Assembly: GCF_023715405.1 (NCBI RefSeq)
Contig: NZ_JAMBOC010000001.1
Coordinates: forward strand, 496,001 to 560,000
Direction of reading: 5' to 3'
Source of the DNA: Solibacillus isronensis
GTDB lineage: Bacteria > Bacillota > Bacilli > Bacillales_A > Planococcaceae
Length of the DNA: 64,000 nucleotides
Under the pieces are notes generated by a model. It had not been told where the DNA came from, did no database searches, and worked only from the letters and a program-made list of their open reading frames with translations. Position 1 is the stretch's first letter; every line of letters begins with the position of its first letter. The position numbers and the translations under genes are program-made. This document shows positions 1-9,390 of the stretch, piece by piece.

Positions 1-2
1 CA

Positions 3-749
3 TTTTTTGTTTCGGTCAGCTGTTTAGTGTATTTGCTGTATCAAACAAAAAAATGGAATTTCACATACAATGAACAGCCGATTCATACTACAATGACAAA
101 AGGGCGCTGGGCAAAGTATTTATCAATTACAGCAAGCTTCCAACTGATCACTGTTGTGTTTACAGCGATTTTGTTAACGATTGTATATCTTGTTTTTGAA
201 GAGCATATACGGGAACTGTTTTCATTCTTTCCGATGATGGATTTGGAAGAAGTGCGTCCATCGCTACTCGTATACGTCCTGTTTTTTATTAATATTTGCA
301 TTCTTGCACCGATTTATGAGGAAATGTTATTCAGAGGGATCTTGCTTCGTCGTTTCACATTGCGATGGAGCCCGCAAAAGAGTATTATTATTTCTTCTAT
401 TATATTTGGCATTATCCACCTCAACCCAATCAATATTGTATTTGCTTTTGCATTAGGCTGTGTGCTTGGCTATACTTACCTTAAAACTAAAAATATCGTG
501 ATACCAATGTTATTACATAGTTTTAATAATTTCCTGGCATATATTCAGTTTGTTTATACAAATCAAACGACAGAAATGGATTTACCGACAACAGAAGCTG
601 CCCAACAAGGATTGTTGATAAATGTGGCGTTCTTTTTCATATTGTCGGCTGTAATTATATTCTTGCTCGTCAAATACTATAAAAATTTCCGTCAGCTAAA
701 AAATCCGGCATCAAAGTTGGATGAGCAAACGGATATCGAAACGGTTTAG
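3..749 (+). CDS. CPBP family intramembrane metalloprotease, 5' end outside window
   Basis: Membrane protein of the CPBP (CAAX protease/bacteriocin-processing, Abi) family. The reading frame is open to the left edge of the window, so the true start is probably upstream; a GTG at 27 is the first start codon visible. Counting from that GTG, the family motifs are intact: EEMLFRG near residues 98-104 (paired Glu and Arg), a second motif with His131, and HSFNN near 164-168. Several hydrophobic segments surround these motifs. Family members cleave substrates within the membrane or act in bacteriocin immunity; the substrate here cannot be read. The gene converges on an ABC exporter and the two share a bidirectional terminator. 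Confidence 0.85.
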   Translation, partial: FFVSVSCLVYLLYQTKKWNFTYNEQPIHTTMTKGRWAKYLSITASFQLITVVFTAILLTIVYLVFEEHIRELFSFFPMMDLEEVRPSLLVYVLFFINICILAPIYEEMLFRGILLRRFTLRWSPQKSIIISSIIFGIIHLNPINIVFAFALGCVLGYTYLKTKNIVIPMLLHSFNNFLAYIQFVYTNQTTEMDLPTTEAAQQGLLINVAFFFILSAVIIFLLVKYYKNFRQLKNPASKLDEQTDIETV

Positions 750-767
750 CTAGTAATGTATAAAATA

Positions 768-807
768 AAATCGCTCATTTTGCTGAATAAGGCAAAATGG
801 GCGATTT
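768..807. terminator. Bidirectional intrinsic terminator
   Basis: A 16-bp near-perfect inverted repeat (AAATCGCTCATTTTGC against GCAAAATGGGCGATTT) lies between two convergent genes and has A/T-rich flanks on both sides. It can end both the CPBP protease transcript and the ABC exporter transcript. Confidence 0.8.
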
Positions 808-831
808 ATTATTTTCTCACTTTATTTAATA

Positions 832-2628
832 TTACACGTTAAGCATTTGTCCGAACACGCCTTGGTTTTCAATTAGTTGTTGGCGTTTTCCTTGTTCGAT
901 GATTTTTCCTTGATTTAAGACGATGACATAGTCGACTTTCCGGATTGTATTCAGGCGGTGGGCGATGATGAAGCTCGTACGGTCCTCCATCAGCTTCTCG
1001 AGTGCTTCCTGAATATGCAGCTCCGTCACAGTGTCGATACTGCTTGTCGCTTCATCCAATAATAAAATTTTCGGATCTGCCACAAACGCACGGGCAATCG
1101 ATAACAGCTGTTTTTGTCCTTGAGAGATCTGGCTGCCGTCCGCACTTAAAATCGTATCGTATTTTTCCGGCAGCTTATCGATAAAGGTATGGGCATTCGC
1201 TTTTTTCGCAGCCTCATAGATTTCCTCATCTGTTGCATCAAGCTTTCCGTAGCGGATATTTTCTTTAATCGACATTTCAAATAGGAACGGATCCTGTAGG
1301 ACGAATGCCATTTGACTGCGCAAACTCGCTTTTGAAATTTCTTCTATTTCCATATCGTCAAATACAATCTTCCCGTCCGTTTTCTCATAAAGTCCGGTCA
1401 ACAGCTGCATAATCGTTGTTTTCCCGGCACCAGTTTGACCGATTAGTGCAACCGACTGCCCCGATTTCACCTCAAAGGATACATTTGAGAGGGTAGGGGA
1501 GGAAGCTTGTGCATCATACTGGAACGAAACATTTTGGAAACGCACATTCCCGAGCAGTTCCACATTTTCCCCTTCAATTTCATCCTCATTTTCATCCATG
1601 ATCAAGAAAACACGTTCCGCTCCGGCCAATGCTGAAAGGACGGTGTTGAACTGGTTGGCCAAATCATTTAAAGGACGGGTAAACTGTCGGGCATATTCCG
1701 TGAAAATAATAATAGTACCGATTGAGATATGACCGTAATAGGCAAATAAACCACCGGCTAATGCCACGATCGCAAAGCTTAAACTGTTTAATGTGTTCAT
1801 CACTTTCGGAATGAACCCGGAATACGTTAATGCCCAAAAACCAACTGTGCGGATGCGTGTATTTTTCTCGTCAAATTGACGCAGCATTTCCGTTTCCTGT
1901 GAAAAGGCTTTAACGACATGCTGACCGGTAATGGATTCTTCGATTAATCCGTTCATTTCCCCGATTGCTGCCTGCTGCTGTTTAAATAGTAGACTTGTGC
2001 GTTTAGTAATCCAGCGCATCCCGTAGAACATAAGAGGTACGATCAGCATTGTGATCAGTGTCAATAAGGGACTGAGCCAAAGCATAACGGCAACCGTACC
2101 TGTTAATGTCAAAATACTTGATACAACCTGGATAAAGGCACTGTTTAATGTCGAGCTGATTGTTTCAATATCGTTCGTCGCACGGCTCATTAATTCCCCG
2201 TGTTTTCGTTTATCGAAAAAGCGAAGAGGGAGCTTGAAAAAGTGACCATATAGCTGTGTACGAATTCGAAATACAGTTTGCTGGGCGATGCCGACCATCC
2301 AATAGTTTTGGAAATAGCTCGCCAAACTATAAAGTAAATATACGACCGCCAGCCCGTATAGCCAATAGGAAAGCTGGCTAAGTGAACTGCCATCAATAAA
2401 CTGGTCGATCAGCCGTCCGATGATGAATGGTCCGATCAACGCGAACGCTGAACTTAACACGACAAGCAGCAGAACGAAAAACAGGAGCATTTTCTGTTCG
2501 GCTACAAAATCGAAAATACGCTTCAATGTATACGTCCAGTTTTGGGCACGTTCACCTTTTTTCTTCTTGCCGCTTGCATTTTTGATTTGTTCTTTTGTAA
2601 TGATCGGTTCATAGTTGAAAAACTTCAT
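832..2628 (-). CDS. ABC exporter half-transporter, catalytic subunit (YfiC-like)
   Basis: Membrane-spanning domain fused to an ATPase domain, 598 residues. It has six predicted transmembrane segments (about 45-310) and then the nucleotide-binding domain: Walker A GQTGAGKTT at 397-405, Walker B ILLLDE at 521-526 with catalytic Glu526, and H-loop His557. Its signature sequence is the non-standard SQGQ (about 502-505). It follows its partner with a TAATG stop/start overlap, so the two are co-translated. The pair resembles B. subtilis YfiB/YfiC and other heterodimeric multidrug exporters. The conserved Glu and His make this the subunit carrying the hydrolysing Walker motifs. Transport of drugs or lipids is inferred from family only. 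Confidence 0.85.
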   Translation of the reverse strand: MKFFNYEPIITKEQIKNASGKKKKGERAQNWTYTLKRIFDFVAEQKMLLFFVLLLVVLSSAFALIGPFIIGRLIDQFIDGSSLSQLSYWLYGLAVVYLLYSLASYFQNYWMVGIAQQTVFRIRTQLYGHFFKLPLRFFDKRKHGELMSRATNDIETISSTLNSAFIQVVSSILTLTGTVAVMLWLSPLLTLITMLIVPLMFYGMRWITKRTSLLFKQQQAAIGEMNGLIEESITGQHVVKAFSQETEMLRQFDEKNTRIRTVGFWALTYSGFIPKVMNTLNSLSFAIVALAGGLFAYYGHISIGTIIIFTEYARQFTRPLNDLANQFNTVLSALAGAERVFLIMDENEDEIEGENVELLGNVRFQNVSFQYDAQASSPTLSNVSFEVKSGQSVALIGQTGAGKTTIMQLLTGLYEKTDGKIVFDDMEIEEISKASLRSQMAFVLQDPFLFEMSIKENIRYGKLDATDEEIYEAAKKANAHTFIDKLPEKYDTILSADGSQISQGQKQLLSIARAFVADPKILLLDEATSSIDTVTELHIQEALEKLMEDRTSFIIAHRLNTIRKVDYVIVLNQGKIIEQGKRQQLIENQGVFGQMLNV

Positions 2629-4343
2629 TAGGCAAGCACCTCCTGCTGTGAAGCTACAATTTTCGCGTAAAGACCGTTCGTTGCCATTAATTGTTCATGT
2701 GTGCCAAACCCATGTAGCCGGCCTTCTTCAATAAGCAGTATACGATCGGCCGTTTGTGCTGTCTGGATTTTTTGGGTTACAACGAGCATTGTGATAGCCT
2801 CCTGATCGAGTGCCTCCCATAATTTCTGCTCTGTCGCGACATCGAGCGCTGAAGTACTGTCATCTAATATCAATAATGATGCCGGTTTTAACAGGGCACG
2901 GGCAATAGCTAGACGCTGTTTTTGACCACCGGATAAGTTAATACCACGCTGTCCAATCATCGTCTCATACTGTTCATCAAAGCTTTCGATTGAGTGATGA
3001 ATTTGCGCTTTTTTCGTCGCGTCAATAATTTGCTCAATTGTCGCATCATTTTGCCCCCAGCGTAAATTGTCCACAATTGTACCTGAAAACAGAAGGGATT
3101 GCTGCGGGACATAGGAAATTGAGCGGCGTAACTGCTGCAGCGGGATATCCTTTATATTTTGATCATTAATAAAAATGTCACCACTATTCGGTTCGTAAAA
3201 ATGCTCAACCAATTGTAAAATAGTCGATTTTCCAGAGCCGGTTGCCCCCATAATGGCTATTTTTTCACCGCTTTCAATTGAAAATGACAAGTTTTGAAGT
3301 GTATACTGCTCCGTTGTTGGATAATGGAATGAGACATTGTCAAAACGAATCGAGAAGTTTTCAAGGACAGGGGCTTCATTTTTCTGAACTTCCTCTATAC
3401 CTTCCTCGACGTTTAAAATCTCTTCGATACGCTCAGCAGACGCTTTGGCGCGGGCATAAGCAATAATGATAAATGAAAAAATAGAAAATGATGCTGTCAT
3501 ACGGAATGCATAGTTAATAATAGCGGCCAAGTCACCGGCAAGAATATCATTGTCACGGATCGCATCTGCACCAACCCAAATGACAATAAGCAAACTAATA
3601 TTCATAACAAACTGAAGAACAGGCAATGCAATTTCCATAACACGAGTCGCTTTGATCGTATCGAATTTCAAATTTTCTGCAACGGATAAAAAGCGGCTTT
3701 CTTCATACTGACCACGCATATATGCTTTAATCAATCGGACAGCCTGCAATCCTTCCTGAAGCTGGCGGTTCACAAAATCAAGACGTTGCTGTACTTGTGC
3801 GAACAGCTTGATTCCGACTGATACCATCCATACAAGGAAGATAAGCAGAAACGGAAAACTGACACATAAAATGAGCGCAAGTTTCGCATTGATGACAAAT
3901 GCCATTATAAGCGAACCAACAGTCATTAGAGGTGCTTTCATCGCAATCCTCAGCATCATAAAGACGATGTTCATCGTTTGTGTAACATCGCTTGTCAGGC
4001 GCGTAATAAGCCCGGAAGTAGGGAATGTCAGGTAGGTCGCCATCGTCAGTGATTGTATTTTACTGTACAATGCTTTGCGTATATCAAAACCGAAACTATG
4101 GGCGACATGCGCGGAGAAGAAGGAGTTGAGTACTCCGCTGATGAATGAGAATAGGGCTAAAGCAAATAAACAGCCACCCCAAAATGCGACATTATGTAAA
4201 TTTTCTTCAAGAAGGCCTTCATTAATCATTCTCGCCATGAACAGCGGCTGTATCAGATCGCTCGCAAGTTCCAATAGCATGAGAAAAAAGGCGATTGCTG
4301 CTGGCCATTTATAGCGCCTCATAAATTGAAAAATCGTTTTCAT
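2628..4343 (-). CDS. ABC exporter half-transporter, degenerate-site subunit (YfiB-like)
   Basis: 571-residue half exporter with an N-terminal six-helix membrane domain and a C-terminal ATPase domain. Walker A is GATGSGKST (366-374) and the signature is the canonical LSGGQ (470-474). The residue after Walker B is Asp495 (LLILDD) instead of the catalytic Glu, and the H-loop position is Gln524 (VVTQK) instead of His. These changes mark the non-hydrolysing site of a heterodimer, complementary to the partner encoded immediately downstream. A clear ribosome-binding site (AAGGAG) lies about 7 bases before the ATG. It is first in a two-gene operon. Confidence 0.85.
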   Translation of the reverse strand: MKTIFQFMRRYKWPAAIAFFLMLLELASDLIQPLFMARMINEGLLEENLHNVAFWGGCLFALALFSFISGVLNSFFSAHVAHSFGFDIRKALYSKIQSLTMATYLTFPTSGLITRLTSDVTQTMNIVFMMLRIAMKAPLMTVGSLIMAFVINAKLALILCVSFPFLLIFLVWMVSVGIKLFAQVQQRLDFVNRQLQEGLQAVRLIKAYMRGQYEESRFLSVAENLKFDTIKATRVMEIALPVLQFVMNISLLIVIWVGADAIRDNDILAGDLAAIINYAFRMTASFSIFSFIIIAYARAKASAERIEEILNVEEGIEEVQKNEAPVLENFSIRFDNVSFHYPTTEQYTLQNLSFSIESGEKIAIMGATGSGKSTILQLVEHFYEPNSGDIFINDQNIKDIPLQQLRRSISYVPQQSLLFSGTIVDNLRWGQNDATIEQIIDATKKAQIHHSIESFDEQYETMIGQRGINLSGGQKQRLAIARALLKPASLLILDDSTSALDVATEQKLWEALDQEAITMLVVTQKIQTAQTADRILLIEEGRLHGFGTHEQLMATNGLYAKIVASQQEVLA

Positions 4344-4450
4344 ATGTTAACTCCTTATAATGAATTCACTGAATTTTAACTCTATTATGCCATTTCATCT
4401 ATTGGAACTCAATGAAAATATTTCGAGACTCTAAATATATTAAAGCCATT

Positions 4451-4499
4451 AAAAAAGGGGAGTTATCGTAAAAGTGAATTTCCTTTTACATAACTCCCC
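4451..4499 (-). terminator. Intrinsic terminator after yqhQ
   Basis: A GGGGAGTTAT...ATAACTCCCC hairpin (4457-4499) is followed on the minus strand by a run of six T (4451-4456). It lies directly behind the yqhQ stop codon and upstream of the ABC exporter. Confidence 0.8.
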
Positions 4500-4509
4500 G
4501 AGTTTTCAA

Positions 4510-5448
4510 TTAATCATGTACTAATGTTTGGGCAACAGACGGATTTTTCTCGACTTCATGCAGCTTGTTGAAAGATGCGATTGCTACTTCCACCATTTCG
4601 TCTTTTGGCTCTTTTGTTGTTAACAGTTGCAGCCATAATCCAGGGTAGCCCAAGAAACGTAAAACCGGAATTTCACGAACGGCATTTGTCGCCTGTAATA
4701 CTTCAAAAGAAATACCGATGACAACCGGGATTAGTAAAATACGGCTTACAAGACGAACCCAAAGCGGATCAACAGGTACGAAGAAATATGTAAACATACC
4801 TACAATTACGGTAAATAAAATAAAGCTTGAACCGCAACGATAATGAAGTCGTGATTGTTTTTGAACATTTTCGACCGTTAAGTCAAGACCTGCTTCATAG
4901 CAGTTAATTACTTTATGCTCGGCACCATGGTACTGGAAAACACGTTTAATCAACGGCGTCATCGAAATGATTTGCAAATAGGCAAGAAGCAAAACTAATT
5001 TAAAGCCGGTTTCGATAAAAATTTGAACCATTTTGCCTGGGAACCAAGGTTTTAAAAATTCTGCCAAAAACATCGGCACTAATGTGAAGACAAATTTACC
5101 GAATAAAAATGAGAGCACACCAATAACGGCTACTCCTAAAATCATCATTAACTTCGATGGCTCTTCACCACTGTTTTCCTCTTCTTCGCCTGGTGTAACA
5201 TCATAGCGGTCAGAAGCAAATTGCAAATGGCGCGACCCAAATCCTGCCGATTCGATTAATGCGACAACCCCGCGTACGAACGGAATTTTCTTCAGCTTTT
5301 GAAAAATAGGCTTTTTCTCTTTTTTTACATGGAAATAATCGATGGAATCGTCATTTCGACGGATTGCCGTTACCATATGATCTTGACCAGTGAACATAAC
5401 ACCTTCTAAAAGCGCTTGCCCACCATATACTGGCGCATTATTACTCAC
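4510..5448 (-). CDS. yqhQ: DUF1385 family membrane protein YqhQ
   Basis: 312-residue protein of the DUF1385 family, matching B. subtilis YqhQ in length and neighbourhood (divergent from yqhR, close to yqhT-efp). It starts with GTG. The N-terminus carries the family motif GGQALLEGVMF, there are several hydrophobic segments between about residues 100 and 260, and the FQYHGAEHKVINCYEAG segment typical of the family is present. The molecular role is unknown. The start codon has only a weak ribosome-binding site. Confidence 0.85.
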   Translation of the reverse strand: MSNNAPVYGGQALLEGVMFTGQDHMVTAIRRNDDSIDYFHVKKEKKPIFQKLKKIPFVRGVVALIESAGFGSRHLQFASDRYDVTPGEEEENSGEEPSKLMMILGVAVIGVLSFLFGKFVFTLVPMFLAEFLKPWFPGKMVQIFIETGFKLVLLLAYLQIISMTPLIKRVFQYHGAEHKVINCYEAGLDLTVENVQKQSRLHYRCGSSFILFTVIVGMFTYFFVPVDPLWVRLVSRILLIPVVIGISFEVLQATNAVREIPVLRFLGYPGLWLQLLTTKEPKDEMVEVAIASFNKLHEVEKNPSVAQTLVHD

Positions 5449-5626
5449 TTGCTCGACACCACTCTCTTATAAAATTTCAATCTATTTTTAGACGGGAGAA
5501 TGGAATCTATCCATCTCTTTTCTTTGTTATACCCTCATATTGTACTAAATTTTGGAGAAAAGCACTATCCATTCGAATAGTTTTTTTACATTCGGTCATA
5601 CTGAGTCAAAAAAAGGAGTTTTTGTC

Positions 5627-6034
5627 ATGCATTTGTTTGTCACGGCATTATTTACATCATTTATTGTGACAGTAAGCTTAAAAGGCTTGCACTTATTTCA
5701 TTTTATTAAATGGCATCCGGTTTCATTTTTAAAAAAATTGGAATGGTTCGAATGGACGGCTTTTGAGCGTTGGGTCATTTTATTTTTAATTATAGCCATT
5801 GTTGCTTTTATATTGTTGGTTGTAACACAGCTGCTTGTTATGGTACCGCCTTTTTTACTTTCACTTATTTTAGGAATTGTCATTGCAGCAATACTGGAGT
5901 GGCAAATCTTAAATCTACCTATTGAATGGTCATCATTCAAAAAATTCTCGATCCCATTTTTCATTGTAGTTGTGACTTCGATGCGATTAATCGTAGAAAC
6001 GGCCAGATACCGTACAATCACATTATTTCGTTAG
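5627..6034 (+). CDS. yqhR: YqhR-like membrane protein
   Basis: About 135 residues with four predicted membrane helices, in the yqhR position (divergent from yqhQ, ahead of yqhT). A longer frame reaches a TTG at 5552, but the ATG at 5627 has a good AAAGGAG ribosome-binding site 8 bases upstream and is preferred. Function is unknown. The name rests mainly on position and topology, because the sequence itself is weakly conserved. In B. subtilis aroQ (yqhS) follows; it is absent here. Confidence 0.65.
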   Translation: MHLFVTALFTSFIVTVSLKGLHLFHFIKWHPVSFLKKLEWFEWTAFERWVILFLIIAIVAFILLVVTQLLVMVPPFLLSLILGIVIAAILEWQILNLPIEWSSFKKFSIPFFIVVVTSMRLIVETARYRTITLFR

Positions 6035-6043
6035 TCGAAAGTA

Positions 6044-6071
6044 TTGATGTCTGAAAAGTCTGTGATAAAAT
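6044..6071 (+). promoter_or_regulatory. Candidate SigA promoter for yqhT-efp
   Basis: TTGATG, a 16-base spacer and TAAAAT, preceded by a TGTG extended -10 context. It lies about 200 bases before the yqhT start, leaving a long untranslated leader in which no gene is visible. Confidence 0.45.
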
Positions 6072-6278
6072 AGGGACAGTATAAAAAGAAGCGTTCACAA
6101 TGAAGCTGCTTGTATTCAGGTCCCTTTTAAAGTGTATTTTCAGGGGCTTAAAGACATAGGAGTATTGCATCGCGTGACGCCAAAGTTTCTGTGAATGAAG
6201 GCAGGACAAATTTGCAGATCCGGCAATTTAATGGCCAACTGCAAGTTTTTACAACAAACAAAAGGGGAATGAAAACAG

Positions 6279-7337
6279 ATGAAACTTACTAAACTACGTC
6301 AAGCACTAATCGAGAACAATGTCGAAGCAATACTCATTACGAATGAATACAACCGCCGTTATATGACAGGCTTCACTGGTACGTCTGGTGTAGCAGTCGT
6401 TTCACAGCAAGATGCTGTATTTATCACAGATTTCCGCTATACAGAACAAGCATCAGAGCAAGTAAAGGAATTCCGTGTAGTTCAGCATAGCGGACCGATC
6501 CATGAAGAAGTGGCAAAACAAGTGGCGGCAATGGGTGTAAAATCATTGGCATTCGAAAAAGATGCCATGCAGTATGGTACATATGAAGTATACAATTCGG
6601 CAGTGAATGTTGATTTCGTGCCAGTTTCAGGTTTAATTGAAAAAATTCGCTTGATTAAGACTGAAGAAGAGATTAATATTATTAAGGTTGCATGTGAAAT
6701 TGCAGACAATGCATTTACACATATTTTAAATTTCATCAAGCCTGGCATTACAGAGCTTGACGTATCGAATGAATTAGAATTTTTCATGCGTAAACAAGGT
6801 GCTACAAGTTCTTCGTTTGATATTATTGTTGCAAGCGGATTACGTTCTGCATTGCCGCACGGTGTTGCGACAAACAAAGTTATTGAAACGGGCGATTTTG
6901 TAACACTTGATTTTGGTGCTTACTATAATGGATACATTTCGGACATTACACGTACAATCGCTGTAGGCCAACCATCAGATAAGTTGGTAGAAATGTACAA
7001 TGCTGTGCTCGAGTCTCAGCTTCTTGCGCTTGAAAAAGTTGGTCCGGGTATGACAGGGATCGAAGCGGACGCTGTAGCACGAGATTATTTAAAATCAAAA
7101 GGCTTAGGTGAAGCGTTCGGTCACTCGACTGGTCACGGTATCGGCCTTGAAGTGCATGAAGGACCTGGGTTATCATTCCGTTCCAATACAGTGCTGGAGC
7201 CTAATATGGTTGTAACAATTGAACCGGGAGTATACATTCCTGGAATTGGTGGCGTTCGAATTGAGGACGATATTTTAATCACAAATACGGGTAATGAAGT
7301 ACTAACACATTCGACTAAAGAATTAATCATTTTATAA
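6279..7337 (+). CDS. yqhT: M24B family Xaa-Pro aminopeptidase YqhT
   Basis: 352-residue metallopeptidase of the pita-bread fold. An N-terminal creatinase-like domain (about 1-125) precedes the catalytic domain. Metal ligands are visible: the two Asp of LDFGAYYNGYISDITRT, His in HSTGHGIGLEVHEG, Glu in IEPGVY and Glu in GVRIEDD. It removes N-terminal residues ahead of proline from peptides in the cytoplasm. Length and position match B. subtilis YqhT. A GGGGAA ribosome-binding site precedes the ATG, and efp follows after 17 bases, so the two form an operon. Confidence 0.92.
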   Translation: MKLTKLRQALIENNVEAILITNEYNRRYMTGFTGTSGVAVVSQQDAVFITDFRYTEQASEQVKEFRVVQHSGPIHEEVAKQVAAMGVKSLAFEKDAMQYGTYEVYNSAVNVDFVPVSGLIEKIRLIKTEEEINIIKVACEIADNAFTHILNFIKPGITELDVSNELEFFMRKQGATSSSFDIIVASGLRSALPHGVATNKVIETGDFVTLDFGAYYNGYISDITRTIAVGQPSDKLVEMYNAVLESQLLALEKVGPGMTGIEADAVARDYLKSKGLGEAFGHSTGHGIGLEVHEGPGLSFRSNTVLEPNMVVTIEPGVYIPGIGGVRIEDDILITNTGNEVLTHSTKELIIL

Positions 7338-7354
7338 TTTGGAGGAAATAATTC

Positions 7355-7912
7355 ATGATCTCAGTAAACGATTTCCGTACAGGTTTAACAATTATCGTTG
7401 ACGGTAACTTATTCCGCGTACTAGAATTCCAACACGTAAAACCAGGTAAAGGTGCTGCATTCGTACGTTCTAAATTACGTAACCTACGTAACGGCAACGT
7501 AACAGAAAAAACTTTCCGTGCTGGTGAAAAAGTAGAAAAAGCAATGATCGAAAACCGCAAAATGCAATATCTATATGCACAAGGTGATGAGCACGTATTC
7601 ATGGACTTAGAGTCATATGACCAAACAACATTAGCTGCTGCTCAAATCGAAGACGAACTTTACTACTTATTAGAGAACATGGAAGTTCATATCCAAACAT
7701 ATTCAGGTGAAATGTTAGGTCTTGAATTACCAAATACAGTAACTTTAGAAGTTGCTGAAACAGAGCCTGGTATTAAAGGCGATACAGCTTCAGGCGGTTC
7801 AAAACCAGCTAAAATGGAAACTGGATTAATGGTAAACGTACCATTCTTCGTTAACCAAGGCGACAAATTAATCATCAACACAACTGAAGGTACTTACGTT
7901 TCACGCGCATAA
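7355..7912 (+). CDS. efp: Translation elongation factor P
   Basis: 185 residues, full length. EF-P binds the ribosome between the P and E sites and relieves stalling at polyproline stretches. The three-domain family pattern is complete. The loop KPGKGAAF carries Lys32, the residue that is post-translationally modified in Bacillales EF-P. A strong GGAGGAAA ribosome-binding site precedes the ATG. Codon use is more biased than in the surrounding genes, as expected for a highly expressed translation factor. Confidence 0.97.
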   Translation: MISVNDFRTGLTIIVDGNLFRVLEFQHVKPGKGAAFVRSKLRNLRNGNVTEKTFRAGEKVEKAMIENRKMQYLYAQGDEHVFMDLESYDQTTLAAAQIEDELYYLLENMEVHIQTYSGEMLGLELPNTVTLEVAETEPGIKGDTASGGSKPAKMETGLMVNVPFFVNQGDKLIINTTEGTYVSRA

Positions 7913-7934
7913 TTGCACTAAAACAAAAGTGATA

Positions 7935-7978
7935 AAGGCAGGGGTATTGTAGGAATACAATATTTCTGTCTTTTTTGT
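7935..7978 (+). terminator. Intrinsic terminator after efp
   Basis: Imperfect hairpin (AAGGCAG...TATTGTA paired with TACAATA...CTGTCTT) followed by TTTTTT, 22 bases after the efp stop. Confidence 0.8.
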
Positions 7979-8072
7979 TGTGCTGCTTTAGAAAAGCAAT
8001 GAAAAATATCCCAAATTATAGCTTGCTAATGGAAGGGTAGGTATAATCAAAGAAAGGAGTGGATTGTTTTTG

Positions 8073-9074
8073 ATGGCAAAATTACCGATTGATAAACCGA
8101 TTGTACAGGCACCAATGGCAGGCATTACAACCCCTGAATTTGTAGCGGCATGCTGTGAGGCAGGTGTATTAGGTTCAATTGGCGCAGGGTATTTGAACGG
8201 CGCAGAAACGAAGCAATTTATACAGGGAGTAAAAGCATTAACTGCAAAACCTTTTAATGTGAATCTGTTTGTACCGGAACAGCCGAAAACAGATCCCGAA
8301 TTACTACAATATGCACGAGAGGCATTACAGCCCATCTATGAGGAGTTGAACATCGAAATTCCGGCAGCTATTCCAACAACCGACGTTTTTCAAGACCAAG
8401 TACAGGCAATTCTTGAAGAAGATGTAATGATCGTCTCCTTCACATTTGGTTTACCCGATGGCGAAACTGTATCAACACTTAAACAAAAGGGCGTATACTT
8501 GATCGGCACAGCAACTTCAGTGGAAGAAGCCAATGCAGTTGAACAGGCTGGACTGGATGCAGTCGTTGTCCAAGGAAAAGAAGCCGGCGGACACCGGGGG
8601 TCATTTATAGAACCAATGGCACTTCATTCAACTTCCGATCTGCTGAAAGCCGCAAAAGAAAATGTTTCAATCCCTGTCATTGCAGCAGGTGGAATTATGA
8701 CTAAGCCACAAGTTACTGACATGCTTGCATTAGGGGCATCATATGTGCAAATCGGTACGGCGTTATTGACGGCTGCAGAATGTGGGGCTCCAAAACTACA
8801 TAAAGAGGCAATTTTAAATTCCGGAGAACAAGCGACGACATTGACAAAAGCATTTACCGGCAAATATGCGCGCGGTTTGAGAAATAAATTTACCGAGCAA
8901 TTAAAAGAAGCGACTACTGCTCCATATCCGGTCCAGCATTATTTGACACAGCCGATCCGAAAAGAAAGTGCCCGCCAAAACAACCGTGAATATATGTCTC
9001 TTTGGATGGGAGAAAATAGTTATTTGGCTAAAGAAGCATCCGTTAAAGAGATTATCGAAACTCTCTTACCGTAA
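8073..9074 (+). CDS. Nitronate monooxygenase / FabK-like flavoprotein
   Basis: About 333-residue TIM-barrel FMN protein of the 2-nitropropane dioxygenase / enoyl-ACP reductase II superfamily. The N-terminus has the family PIVQAPMAGITTPE motif. GKEAGGHRG and AAGGIMT are the FMN phosphate-binding and barrel segments, followed by a GASYVQIGTA motif. The frame opens at a TTG (8064), but the AAAGGAG site at 8053-8059 fits the ATG at 8073 better. It occupies the place where spoIIIAA and spoIIIAB would be expected between efp and spoIIIAC. Nitronate oxidation is more likely than fatty-acid synthesis, but this cannot be settled from the sequence. Confidence 0.8.
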   Translation: MAKLPIDKPIVQAPMAGITTPEFVAACCEAGVLGSIGAGYLNGAETKQFIQGVKALTAKPFNVNLFVPEQPKTDPELLQYAREALQPIYEELNIEIPAAIPTTDVFQDQVQAILEEDVMIVSFTFGLPDGETVSTLKQKGVYLIGTATSVEEANAVEQAGLDAVVVQGKEAGGHRGSFIEPMALHSTSDLLKAAKENVSIPVIAAGGIMTKPQVTDMLALGASYVQIGTALLTAAECGAPKLHKEAILNSGEQATTLTKAFTGKYARGLRNKFTEQLKEATTAPYPVQHYLTQPIRKESARQNNREYMSLWMGENSYLAKEASVKEIIETLLP

Positions 9075-9179
9075 AAAATTTTACACTGATGACAAAGGAT
9101 AAAAACTTTCTCGTTAGTGTTTTTTTGTGCTTATTTGTTTGGATATTGCATATAGTTTCGTTAAGGAAGGAGGGCTTTA

Positions 9180-9386
9180 TTGGAATTACAAGATGTGCTT
9201 CGTGTTGCAGGGATTGGGTTGATTATTGCACTTCTTCATTTATTCTTCGAGCATTTAGGAAAAAAAGAGTTTTCGTTTTTCTTGTTTTTCATTGCGTACC
9301 TATATATGACGATGGAATTAATTCGATTTTTGCGCTTGTTCTTTCAAGAAATTGTCGTATTTTTTCAATGGTTGACGGCAGTCTAG
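9180..9386 (+). CDS. spoIIIAC: Stage III sporulation protein AC
   Basis: 68 residues, exactly the family length, with two hydrophobic helices around the conserved GKKE motif (HLGKKEFSFF). The start is TTG at 9180, fixed by an excellent GGAAGGAGG site 7-8 bases upstream. SpoIIIAC is a small membrane subunit of the SpoIIIA-SpoIIQ channel that joins forespore and mother cell. It is the first gene of the operon here; the usual upstream genes spoIIIAA (ATPase) and spoIIIAB are missing from this position. Confidence 0.88.
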   Translation: MELQDVLRVAGIGLIIALLHLFFEHLGKKEFSFFLFFIAYLYMTMELIRFLRLFFQEIVVFFQWLTAV

Positions 9387-9390
9387 CTAA

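Noticed and set aside
8073..9074. Reading this gene as spoIIIAA or as enoyl-ACP reductase FabK
   Set aside because: It has FMN TIM-barrel motifs and no ATPase P-loop, and nothing in the context supports fatty-acid synthesis over nitronate oxidation.
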